Below, piece after piece: positions 55,318 to 64,000 of a stretch of DNA of 64,000 nucleotides. Below the pieces are notes generated by a model, which searched no databases, was not told the origin of the DNA, and saw nothing but the letters and a program-made list of their open reading frames with translations. The stretch comes from Gnetum montanum (Eukaryota > Streptophyta > Gnetopsida > Gnetales > Gnetaceae), in contig MNCI01001921.1 in NCBI GenBank assembly GCA_015680685.1, positions 40,577-104,576 on the forward strand, read 5' to 3'. A program made the translations under genes and the position numbers. The first letter of the stretch is position 1. The number at the start of each line of letters is the position of its first letter.

Positions 55318-56063
55318 NNNNNNNNNNNNNNNNNNNNNNNNNNNNNNNNNNNNNNNNNNNNNNNNNNNNNNNNNNNNNNNNNNNNNNNNNNNNNNNNNNN
55401 NNNNNNNNNNNNNNNNNNNNNNNNNNNNNNNNNNNNNNNNNNNNNNNNNNNNNNNNNNNNNNNNNNNNNNNNNNNNNNNNNNNNNNNNNNNNNNNNNNNN
55501 NNNNNNNNNNNNNNNNNNNNNNNNNNNNNNNNNNNNNNNNNNNNNNNNNNNNNNNNNNNNNNNNNNNNNNNNNNNNNNNNNNNNNNNNNNNNNNNNNNNN
55601 NNNNNNNNNNNNNNNNNNNNNNNNNNNNNNNNNNNNNNNNNNNNNNNNNNNNNNNNNNNNNNNNNNNNNNNNNNNNNNNNNNNNNNNNNNNNNNNNNNNN
55701 NNNNNNNNNNNNNNNNNNNNNNNNNNNNNNNNNNNNNNNNNNNNNNNNNNNNNNNNNNNNNNNNNNNNNNNNNNNNNNNNNNNNNNNNNNNNNNNNNNNN
55801 NNNNNNNNNNNNNNNNNNNNNNNNNNNNNNNNNNNNNNNNNNNNNNNNNNNNNNNNNNNNNNNNNNNNNNNNNNNNNNNNNNNNNNNNNNNNNNNNNNNN
55901 NNNNNNNNNNNNNNNNNNNNNNNNNNNNNNNNNNNNNNNNNNNNNNNNNNNNNNNNNNNNNNNNNNNNNNNNNNNNNNNNNNNNNNNNNNNNNNNNNNNN
56001 NNNNNNNNNNNNNNNNNNNNNNNNNNNNNNNNNNNNNNNNNNNNNNNNNNNNNNNNNNNNNNN
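55318..56063. other. Assembly gap (746 N)
   Basis: The bases are all N. Apparent reading frames across it are meaningless. Confidence 0.99.
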
Positions 56064-56375
56064 ATGAAAGATGATGAAAGCTTAAACAATCTAACCCTCC
56101 TTTTATAGGTGCCTAAATGTTTAACTTCCATCTATGTGTCTCCAACCAAGCTTCCTTCTTTTTAGGCATTTAAAAAATTTGTTACAACCCTCTCCAAGTG
56201 GTGGATGAGTCACCTTCCCCACTTGTCAAACTTGTAGAATTCCACTTGTTTTACTTGTAGGCTTCCACTTGACTCATTGGAAGGAAAGATAATGTTTCAA
56301 ATATAAATAAAGCATAATTACTAGTAATATTTACATAATACTATATACATAAGTTATTTTTGTGTCATAACATCT

Positions 56376-58045
56376 TCAAGTTGTATGCAATTGTCCCAAA
56401 TAATGTTTTATATGCAAAACATTATATGGAAATTGCAATTCCATGCCATCCAAGGTTGATAATTTGTAAGTATCCTCTGACAATTGCTTTGTAATTTGAA
56501 AGGGACCAATCCATGTCGGTGTAAACTTATTTGGTTTCTTCATATTCCATAACAGGACAAGGTCTCCTATCTTGAAAGTTCTTTTCAAAGATTTCCTATC
56601 AAACCATCTTTTAACTTGAGAGGTATTCCGTAACAAATTATCCCTTGCTTTATCCACTTCAGCTTCTCTTCTAATAAGCAAAGTCATGAAACTTCTATCT
56701 TTATCAGTCTTTTCACTATATCTTTGTACAAATTCAGAAGCTGAGCTTATAATCTTGTTTGTAATTCTTGCTGGCAAACCATAGACTAAGTTATATGGTG
56801 ATGTCCCAATAGCTTTCTTGAATCTGATTCGATCTGACCATAATGCGGATTGTAGATAATCAATCCAATTTCCTGGATTCCCATCCATTGATTTCTTGAT
56901 ATAAGCAATAAGCTTTTTATTGGTGGATTCTGCTAGGCCATTTTCTTGAGGATAATAATTTTATGAAGAAAATAAGAAAATGGACTTTGCAGATACCCAC
57001 CTGATAAACTCTTCGGATTTGAAGGCGGGTCCATTGTCTGACACTAACACTTCAGGTAAACCGAATCTACTTAGAATGTGGTTTTCTAAAAACTTAATCA
57101 CATCTGATGCTGAACTTCCTCTTAGAGCCTTTGCTTCAGACCATTTAGTAAAATAATCAGTAGCTGTGAGAATAAACTTGTGTCCAGCTCTTGAAGGAGT
57201 AATTGTACCAATAAAATCCAAACCCCATTGCTGAAATGGTCTATCCGCAACTACTGGTTTTAAATGGGCTCTAGCCCTTTTAATCTTGGGTCCATGAACT
57301 TGACATTTATAGCATTTTTGAACCTTCGAACTAATGTCTTGATACATGGAAGGCCAATAATATCCGTATCGAAGTATATGTTGCATAGTTGACTTAGGGG
57401 ATTCATAAAATAAATTCAAATGATCATGGAATTGTTCCAAAATGAAACTAATTTGATCATTATGAACACATTCCAATAGAACTCCCCAAAAATCCTTTCG
57501 ATATAATATACTATCTTTAATAACAAATCTTCGTACTCTCTTGAAGAAAGCTCTCTTTTGACTTGCAGTTAAATTATTTGGGATTTTCCTGATAGTAAGA
57601 AACTTTAGAATATCATCATACCAATTCTCTTCATGAGTGTCAAGCGTGTAAACTTCACTTTCTCTAGTCATTAACCTGGCTAGTCCCATTCCCTTAATTG
57701 TCTTGCATATTTCCAATGAAAATCTGAAACTTTGCAACTTTATAAGCCATTTTCCTCTTTTCAATCCAATCTCATTTTGGGATAGGAATCGCTTGATTGC
57801 AGGTTCAATTAGCATGATGTGAACTAATGAACTCTCCAAATAATATTTAAAATGCTGAAGTGCTTTGATGACTACGAAATCCTGCTTCTCTAAGTCTGAG
57901 TAATTTAACTCTGAACCTTTCATTTGATACCCAAAGAATCCAATTGGTTCATCTTGATCTTCACTATCCTTTTGTGTAAGAACGACAGCAATAGAATCAT
58001 TTGAAGCAAAAGAGTATAACCAAAAATCTTCTTTGAGTTTAAGTA
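56376..58045 (-). pseudogene. pol: X pol: RNase H and integrase
   Basis: On the minus strand the frame enters at about 58045 with an RNase H start (DFWLYSFASNDSIAVVLTQ) and continues through MKGSELNYSDLEKQDFVVIK. Integrase follows with the zinc-finger region (FHDHLNLFYESPK...YYWPSMYQD...CYKCQ). The catalytic core has WGLDFIGTITP and LVSDNGPAFKS. After a small frame change near 56950 it has ENGLAESTNKK, so D, D and E are all present. The C-terminal half (56888-56376) ends in a GPF-type module: KIGDLVLLWNMKKP, then WIGPFQI. The frame from 57923 to 56961 is open for 320 codons. By eye the core resembles Tat-type elements. It is young compared with H1, H2 and N1, with one frame change visible. 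Confidence 0.88.
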
Positions 58046-58199
58046 TAACTCATAATACATCAAAGTAAACAAAAAAATATTAAAATAAATACCACCACTT
58101 CCTACTCTCCTCAACATCAAAGGAAATAAAGATGGAGGAGTTAGGAGCCACACATTGACACTATTTTTAACAATTCATTGGATAAATATTTTTAAGAAT

Positions 58200-59004
58200 T
58201 GATGATGGGATGCGATATCGTGTGAGCCGCTATATCTCATCGGTCCCTACGATATCGTGTACGTGATATCGCAGCCTGTCCCCAGTTCTATAAATAAGAG
58301 GCGGCTTCCCCTTGTTTCTACATGTAGATCTAGACCCATAGTGAAACTATGGTAGTTTTACCATTCGATAGATAGAATAATTTCTTTGTGCCTGTAGTAG
58401 GAGTCTCAAAGTGAATGGATCTTTTTTTGAGCAAATTGTACCTAAGCACACATTTGTGTACAAAAATAAAGATGAACTTTCTGATAAACCTTGTAGTGCA
58501 TGGACTAAGCTAATTAGGATTTAATTAATGTTAAATGCTTAAATTATTTCTTAGATAATTAATCTCTCTCAACCCTCAACTCCTAGGTAAGTGCATTCCA
58601 TACGAATGCTTCGAGCATGTGTGCTACGCTTGATAACCCAGTAACGAATAGTGTTTGGTAATCCCAGTAGCGTTGCACTGGTTCAAGGTGTGTACGATAA
58701 GTGGGAATGGATACTGATGCTAGGATGATTAGAAATCAATCAGTGAATAGTTAGTCACTTAGTCTCTTCACCCTTTCCTCTCTTAGCATAGGCGATAAAA
58801 AGATAAAAGACATACAAATCATATACCTCAGAGTTACTTAACCATACAACCGTGACAATACAAGTAAGTCTAGGAAGAAAACAATTGATTAACCTTAAGT
58901 GTTCCGTAATGCGCGTAAGCACTTAGTCCTTGGAGTTTGACTGGATCATGCGTGTAACACTCTTATTCGTATGGTTGAGTGTAGGGGTACCTTTCCACTT
59001 ATCA
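58200..59004 (+). repeat. F2 5' LTR
   Basis: The LTR is 805 bases, from TGATGATGGGATGCGATATC to TTCCACTTATCA. It has the palindrome array at 58212-58273, the TATA box CTATAAATAAGAGG at about 58288, and AATAAAGATGAACT at about 58463. It is shorter than F1's LTR. Confidence 0.9.
58210..58301 (+). promoter_or_regulatory. F2 LTR promoter: GATATCG array plus TATA box
   Basis: Units GCGATATCGTGTGAG (58212-58226), CTATATCTCATCGG, and the near-palindrome ACGATATCGTGTACGTGATA (58249-58268) precede the TATA box at about 58288-58301. F2 has CGTGTACGTG where F1 has CGCGTACGCG, the changes expected from loss of methylated CpG. Confidence 0.7.
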
Positions 59005-59023
59005 TTGGCGCCGTTGCTGGGGA
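59005..59023 (+). other. F2 primer binding site (tRNA-Asp)
   Basis: TTGGCGCCGTTGCTGGGGA follows the LTR end directly, one base different from F1. Confidence 0.9.
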
Positions 59024-59151
59024 GTTAGTTGTTTGTGCACTACATAGAACATAGGAAATCATCCACATCATTGGGAAGCTTAAACGAACCCTTAGGGTTA
59101 ATCATATGAAAAAAAAACATAACGGTTAATAGCACACCGAACAAAACTAAG

Positions 59152-61600
59152 ATGTCTTCTTCTCCATACCAAAACACTTCACCACCTAGGACCAACACTA
59201 GAGATAGTCGGCGGCACAACATACATAACCAAGAACTGCCAGTTCCTCAACAATTTAGTGTGGTATATATTCATCATGATGAATATATACCCAACTTTAC
59301 CTTTGTCTTTCATCAAGACGAACAACTACATTGGAGAGACTTGGAGGGTAACATAGTGTTGCCTTAAGATAGAGTAGCCCCCAACATGCTCCTTCGTGTC
59401 CTTACACGAATTGGTATGTCGTAATTATATGCTGGGTATGTTGCACTCGATTATAACGTAAGGGACTACCATCCCACAAAAGTGCAACGTCAATAGGACT
59501 CGTGGTAGGAGAGTTACCACACATCATTGAAGGGAAAAGGATGACACAATGCCTCAACCATCATAAGAGAAATTAAGGGTGGTGAACCTATTTCAATAGG
59601 TTCTCCACAAAATGATGTTCCTCCTCCTAATGATAATGAGGAGGTGGGGTATCAGAACATTCACTTCACGATTCATAACCCTAGTTCTGATTCCCATGAA
59701 CACCAAGTGTTCAATGAGGGAACACAAACACAAGATAAGGGTAAGCATTTTGATCGTCATCATGATCGGGTTGAGATCACCGAAGGGGAGGTAGGAAACA
59801 TTGTCATGATGATGGTTCTTCTTCCTCTTCACCTTCATCACACCATTCACACTCTCCTTCAACATCAGGATGCAATCATTAGGAACCTAACCATGAGGAC
59901 AAGGGTAAGCAAAATGAGAGACCTCAACAAGAGAGTTGAGAGCGAGGATGAGGGCATGTTAGGGAATCAAGACATGGAAGAAGGGAAAGTAGGAAGCTGT
60001 GTAGACATCATAGACACCATGAGAGAGACAACAATGACAAACCCCTACTTGAAACCTGAAGCATGTTAGACATTACAGAGGTGGTTAGAATACCTACAAG
60101 GCACCAAAAAGATAGTTGGATCAAGAGACTAGACATGAATAATATCCCATGATTTGAGGGGGGATACAATGCTAATCCATAGAATCACTTATAGGAATTT
60201 CACAATGCCTGCACCTTGTAGAACATTGAAAATAAGTGGAAAAAGTTAAAGTTATTCCCATGGACACTCATAAAGGAAGCGAAAAGTTGGTACCGGTCCT
60301 TAGAACCAAAATCCATTAGAAGGTGGAGTACAATGTTAGAATTATTCAACGATAAATATCAAACATACTCTCAAGTGTCCAACTTGCGAAAGTAGATCCA
60401 AGGATGGAAGTAGGGTAATCATGAATCCTTGGATGCTACCATTGGCCGATATTATGCACTGTTACATCGTTGCCCAGGCCATGGTTATGCACAACATGAT
60501 CAACTCCGCCATCTCGTAGATGGGCTAAGACATGAAACTAGAAGAACCCTTGGAACATATGCCCAAGGGAGATTATTTGAACTTAGGTTCCATGAGGTTC
60601 ATAGATTGTTGAAGTAAGTAGCTAAGGAAGAAGGTGAGTTACGCAAGAGAGAAAGTGCTGAGGAATATAACTGCGATCCTTCCCTCCGAAAGAGGGGAGT
60701 AAGATTTTGTGAGGAGGAGGATGAGTCATCACTCGAAGAGTTGGTGAGTAGGAAAACCTTGCACTTTAGAAATTAACAATAGAAGTGTCGGCTAAGATAG
60801 ATCAAATTTGGGACTCCTTAGATAGTAGATTTCAAACTATTTTAAAAATCATAGAGGAGTCTAAGGAGTGAAGTAGTGATCATGATAAGAAAAAGAAGAG
60901 GGATTTGGACCATGCATGTAACAAAGATAAGGGTAAAATAGCTATCACTGAAGAGGTTGTGGATTCAGATACAAAAAATGATGGTGGATATGAGATCTAC
61001 CAATATGACCATCCTAAGGGATGTTTCCTAATAATATCACATCTACAAGAGTCTGGGGTGTATGCACTCAATCCAAGACTTAACAAACGGCAAGCACCCC
61101 GTCGGTTACCTTATCCCCAAGGTAACCCAAGGTAGTTCCACCAATCACTAATGTATTATCCAAGTGGAACTCCACCACAACCTATAGAAAAACACCACCA
61201 GTGGAAATACCCATAGTCATGGGGAATGCCATCGCCAAGGTAACAATACCCTTACCGGCAACCGGATCCATGTGGCTACTACGTGTAGCAACCAATCTCT
61301 ACAAGTGACTTTGTTGGTCACATGACCCCACAACATTACTACCAAGCTCAGGAGTACTATAAGACTCCTTCTCCTGGGAGAGACACACCACATGCATACC
61401 ATCCTACGAATCCGTCTACCACTCTTACACTGATAGCTCCACTACCACCCACTCCCACGATGCAAGGGGAACTCCCCACTCAACCATAGCAACATAATGC
61501 TACGAGAGCAGTAAACCTTCAACCCGCTACTGGTTTTGACAACCATACAAGGAGAAGACCTTTCTTCAAAACCAACGGTCCAAACAAGCTCTCACAACCA
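59152..61600 (+). pseudogene. gag: F2 gag and linker
   Basis: The start at 59152 (MSSSPYQNTSPP) lies about 130 bases after the primer site. The N-terminal piece HHDEYIPNFTFVFHQDEQLH matches F1. Stops and frame changes follow at about 59368 and beyond. Then come a histidine/serine-rich stretch, MDATIGRYYALLHRCPGHGY at 60429, and LVDGLRHETRRTLGTYAQGR. A knuckle-like YQYDHPKGC near 60990-61020 retains only part of the metal ligands. A proline-rich linker (61080-61600) leads to protease. Confidence 0.82.
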
Positions 61601-61603
61601 CAA

Positions 61604-62182
61604 GTGGTTGAGCCTCCGAACATTCCTCCATCAAATAAGGCTTCAGAGCTCCATCCAAATCAACAACAGGTCTCAATGCATACAGTTATGTTAACACATA
61701 CTGTCACTGACTGGATCAAGGTCAAACACCTTCCCAAGAAATTCTCTAATCCTGGAAGTCCCCTAATCTACCTCCAAGTCACTGGGAATGAACCACATAA
61801 AGCTCTTCTTGACTTAGGTTCTGGAGTCAACTTGATATCGCAAGAAATGTATAAAGCCTGGAACTTGCCTCCACTAAAGGAGAGAAATATTTGCTTAGAG
61901 TTGGCTGACCAGTCCATCACTATTCCCTTGGGATTGGTAGAGGACATCATTACCATTATGTGTGGTTGGTCATACCCAGCCGATTTCCTAGTGATACAAG
62001 TCAACAACGACAAGGGGGACTTCCCAATAATAATGGGAAGGGCATGGCTGAGTACCGTGAACGCATGCCTAGGAATTTTTGATCTTTCCTTGGAAATATA
62101 TAAGGAAAACACTTATGGAAAGATTGAGAAGAAGAAGGTTCCATGCATCACATACAGTGATACAGAGGGTGATAGCGTATAA
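61604..62182 (+). CDS. F2 protease (retropepsin-like domain), open frame of 192 codons
   Basis: This is an aspartic protease that would cleave the Gag-Pol polyprotein. The domain begins around residue 50. The active-site motif is LLDLGSGVNLIS with the catalytic Asp at residue 70, in the D-L-G form found in this branch. The second conserved block is FPIIMGRAWLS at residues 140-150. The frame is open from 61604 and probably continues from gag upstream in the original element. After the stop at 62180 the homology to N1 continues for about 60 codons (YLYVATTQKENT, then YEESIDALEQE). It then ends, and no reverse transcriptase follows. Confidence 0.85.
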   Translation: MVEPPNIPPSNKASELHPNQQQVSMHTVMLTHTVTDWIKVKHLPKKFSNPGSPLIYLQVTGNEPHKALLDLGSGVNLISQEMYKAWNLPPLKERNICLELADQSITIPLGLVEDIITIMCGWSYPADFLVIQVNNDKGDFPIIMGRAWLSTVNACLGIFDLSLEIYKENTYGKIEKKKVPCITYSDTEGDSV

Positions 62183-64000
62183 GAGCATTCAACATCTCCT
62201 GCATGCAACCGGTGTGCCCAGGAAGTTAACATACAAAAGTACCTGTATGTAGCAACCACACAAAAAGAGAACACCTAGTGGTTGATAGCTAATTAAGAGA
62301 AAAACCCACCAATATGCATGGAAGTAACTGGGGGATCAACTTGCACCTACGAAGAAAGTATAGATGCACTGGAGCAAGAGTGTCATCATCTTCCAACCCT
62401 TAATCTATGCTAATCATTTGAGGCCCTCAGTTCTTTTTAAATTTTTTTTTACACATTTCTTTTTTACAAATTTATTTAACTTTTCTTGTTTTTGTTTTAC
62501 AACATCGTTTATACCTTTTCATTTCTTTGTGTGTTTGATTACTTTGTTTAATTCGTCACTTAATAAGTGCTTTGATGGTGGTATGAACTGTATTTCATTG
62601 ATTGCTAATGTTTGGTTTTTACCTTTAAGTTATGATGTTGATACTAAGGTATGGTTCTTTTGATATAACAGGAAATGAGTCCACATCATCCATGCATCCA
62701 TAAATTTCTATGGTCTCTCTTGGTTTGGAACTGTATAGTCCTTTTCCCAATAATAAGAACTATCAACAAATTGGTGACTGGGTATTTCTCAAACTAAGAA
62801 AGGACTTAAGGATTGAAAAGGGTGTGATTTCAAGGGGATTTGATGCACTTGTGTTGGCCATTCTCTTGGGTGCTTGGATATTTTCTTTTTGAGTTTTCTT
62901 ACTATTCCGAAGTTGCCGCATTATCAAGAAGCTGAGAAAATAAAAATAATAAGTCTTTGCATGGTGTGGTTCTTACACAAAAATACCAAAAAAAAATAGT
63001 GAGGATTGAAAGCACACCCCTTAGACAAAATAATCACTTAGGCTACAAGCATTGGTTATGGAACTAAAATAAACATGTTCCCTCTAACTAAGGCTCTTCT
63101 TGCTTCCTACTCTCTCCTCCTTCATTTCATTAGAATGGTGGTGGCTCTTTTGTGAAGGCATTCTTGTTACTTCAAGTGGATGGATGGGCCAAATGTATTA
63201 ATGCAAAGTCACTGAATGTGGTTTGGTTAAGGCCAGATTTGGAATGAGATATACTAAGTCACATTAACCATTAATACACAAGGGGCTGTACACCACCTTG
63301 TTCTTGAGATTTCATTCCATTCTCTTCTTTGCATCCTTCCTTCCCCATTTATCATCTCATTACCGGTTGTATCAGTAGTCCATATCTTGGTGGATGCATT
63401 GTTTTCTTTTTGGTAAACTCTTGTGGTTAATACTTTAACTCTTGTGGTTAATACTTTAACTCTTGTTTCCAAATGACATTCCTAGAGCCTACGGACTCTT
63501 TGAATGTGGAATTTTCAAGGCATTAAGGGCATGAGCTTGCTTTGGAGAGGACCCACTGACATTCCTATTTGGTGCATTCGTCAACTTCTTTCCCTGAAAT
63601 AGTTCCGCAATCACCATTTATTTTGTTCATCTCCATCATTGACATCCATTTCATTGGCGTGGCTGTTGTTTCTTTTTCTCCATATTTCTTATTCCTTTTC
63701 TTTTTCTTTTTCTCCATTCTATCGCTACCGAAGGTTTTCTCTCCGTCATGGGGGTCTTGGTCCAATTTTTTCAATTTTCTCTAAACCCCTACACCTCAAG
63801 TAGTCACCAATATTATATCTCCAGATCTGTATCAGCCATATCACAACTTAGCCAATGGACCTTACATCGAAGCAAGGTATTAATTGCATTATGATTCATT
63901 TATCCTTGCTAATATCAGACTGTGTTGTGTGTGCAGATGGCAATCATACAACAATGAATTGGATCTAGAGGAAACACTTGGAATGGCTTGGTGCTGAAGT
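62183..64000 (+). other. F2 deletion joint and conserved non-coding spacer
   Basis: After about 62400 the sequence turns T-rich with TTTTACAACATCGTTTATAC, matching N1's sequence just after integrase. AGTCTTTGCATGGTGTGG (about 62951), AAAGCACACCCCTTAGAC (about 63009-63026) and TTGGAGAGGACCCAC (about 63541-63555) follow in the same order as in N1. CTCCGTCATGGGGGTCT at about 63741 resembles the polypurine-like words. No palindrome array is seen before the window ends. A 22-base tandem pair of 'actcttgtggttaatacttta' lies at about 63417-63462. Confidence 0.6.

Larger units (their letters stand above)
52581..56372 (-). repeat. X 3' LTR (inferred, contains the assembly gap)
   Basis: U3 lies at 56110-56372 with repeated ACAAGTGGAA and CTACAAGT words and a TATA box CTATAAAAGGAGGG (minus strand, about 56098-56111). 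A second TATA-like CCTATAAAAAGGC (about 53857-53870) lies far downstream, so the span may instead hold two LTRs. The end carries an inverted repeat GTTGGCGA...TCGCCAAC at 52582-52612. No coding frame was recognised inside. Confidence 0.45.
52581..58199 (-). mobile_element. Ty3/gypsy LTR retrotransposon X, 3' part with a long LTR
   Basis: This minus-strand element is inserted in the 5' LTR of L3 and is itself cut by F2. RNase H and integrase (58045-56376) are followed three bases on by an LTR-like start TGTTATGACAC at 56372. The matching TG...CA end is TGTTGGCGACC at 52581 (minus strand ...GGTCGCCAACA). This gives an LTR of about 3.8 kb including the 746-base gap. Long LTRs and this integrase type fit a Tat/Ogre-like element. 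The long-LTR boundaries are inferred from the TG/CA ends and the cut in L3. Confidence 0.6.
58200..64000 (+). mobile_element. Ty3/gypsy LTR retrotransposon F2, 5' part
   Basis: F2 is a plus-strand element inserted in X: 5' LTR, tRNA-Asp primer site, gag, protease, then directly the non-coding spacer. It is in the same family as F1. Reverse transcriptase, RNase H and integrase are missing between protease (ends about 62180) and the T-rich spacer (from about 62430). Any ORF3 and the 3' LTR lie beyond the window. Confidence 0.88.

Noticed and set aside
55205-56131. Long open frames on both strands
   Set aside because: They run through the 746-N gap and have no real sequence behind them.

Overview
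This window is nuclear DNA of a seed plant with a large, transposon-rich genome. It is about 64 kb of mostly AT-rich sequence in which nearly every recognisable piece belongs to nested, decayed retroelements. The elements are LTR retrotransposons of the plant Ty3/gypsy group, relics of two kinds of LINE, and a cluster of tRNA-derived SINEs. The only host-gene relic I recognise is a broken leucine-rich-repeat receptor-like protein gene at 29.0-30.7 kb. The species cannot be named from the sequence. A 746-base assembly gap lies at 55318-56063, and single Ns occur at 1008, 42855 and 42909.

Layout from left to right. 1-2673: element F1 (minus strand, leaves the window), with gag, a tRNA-Asp primer site and its 5' LTR. 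3.0-6.2 kb: about eleven SINE-like copies of two types. 6.4-7.7 kb and 27.2-28.0 kb: an old sequence containing an L1-type LINE relic, split by element H1 (7670-27195, plus strand, TSD ATTAC). H1 is itself split inside gag by element N1 (9316-19643, minus strand). 28.9-30.7 kb: LRR receptor-like pseudogene. 32553-33539: a solo LTR with a perfect TSD. 33.9-34.6 kb: an RTE-type LINE relic. 35.6-36.7 kb: a GC-richer, promoter-like island. 39552-47888: element H2, a sister of H1 with a perfect TSD. 48577-52580: element L3 (minus strand, tRNA-iMet primer site), whose 5' LTR is cut by element X (52581 to about 58199, long LTR, RNase H and integrase). X is cut in turn by element F2 (58200 to beyond the window).

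The tRNA-Asp-primed elements (F1, F2, H1, H2, N1) form one superfamily of Athila/Tat type. They share the LTR 3' end, the primer site and the downstream architecture. Their coding content is split: H1 and H2 have gag but no protease, reverse transcriptase or integrase. F2 has gag and protease but no reverse transcriptase or integrase. N1 has reverse transcriptase, RNase H and integrase but has lost gag and half of protease. H1, H2 and N1 all keep a third reading frame of roughly 900-950 codons (ORF3), downstream of the pol position. It has a conserved N-terminal domain, a proline-rich hinge and a long coiled coil.

The most interesting signal is regulatory. Each LTR examined carries, just upstream of its TATA box, an array of short palindromic or tandem motifs whose sequence is specific to its family. 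In H1, H2 and N1 a second array of the same family-specific motif, with its own TATA box, lies inside the element upstream of ORF3, followed by a leader and (in H1 and H2) a plausible short intron. The elements therefore look like two-promoter units in which the internal promoter has kept pace with the LTR promoter. All copies here are mutated, so this is an inference about the ancestral elements.
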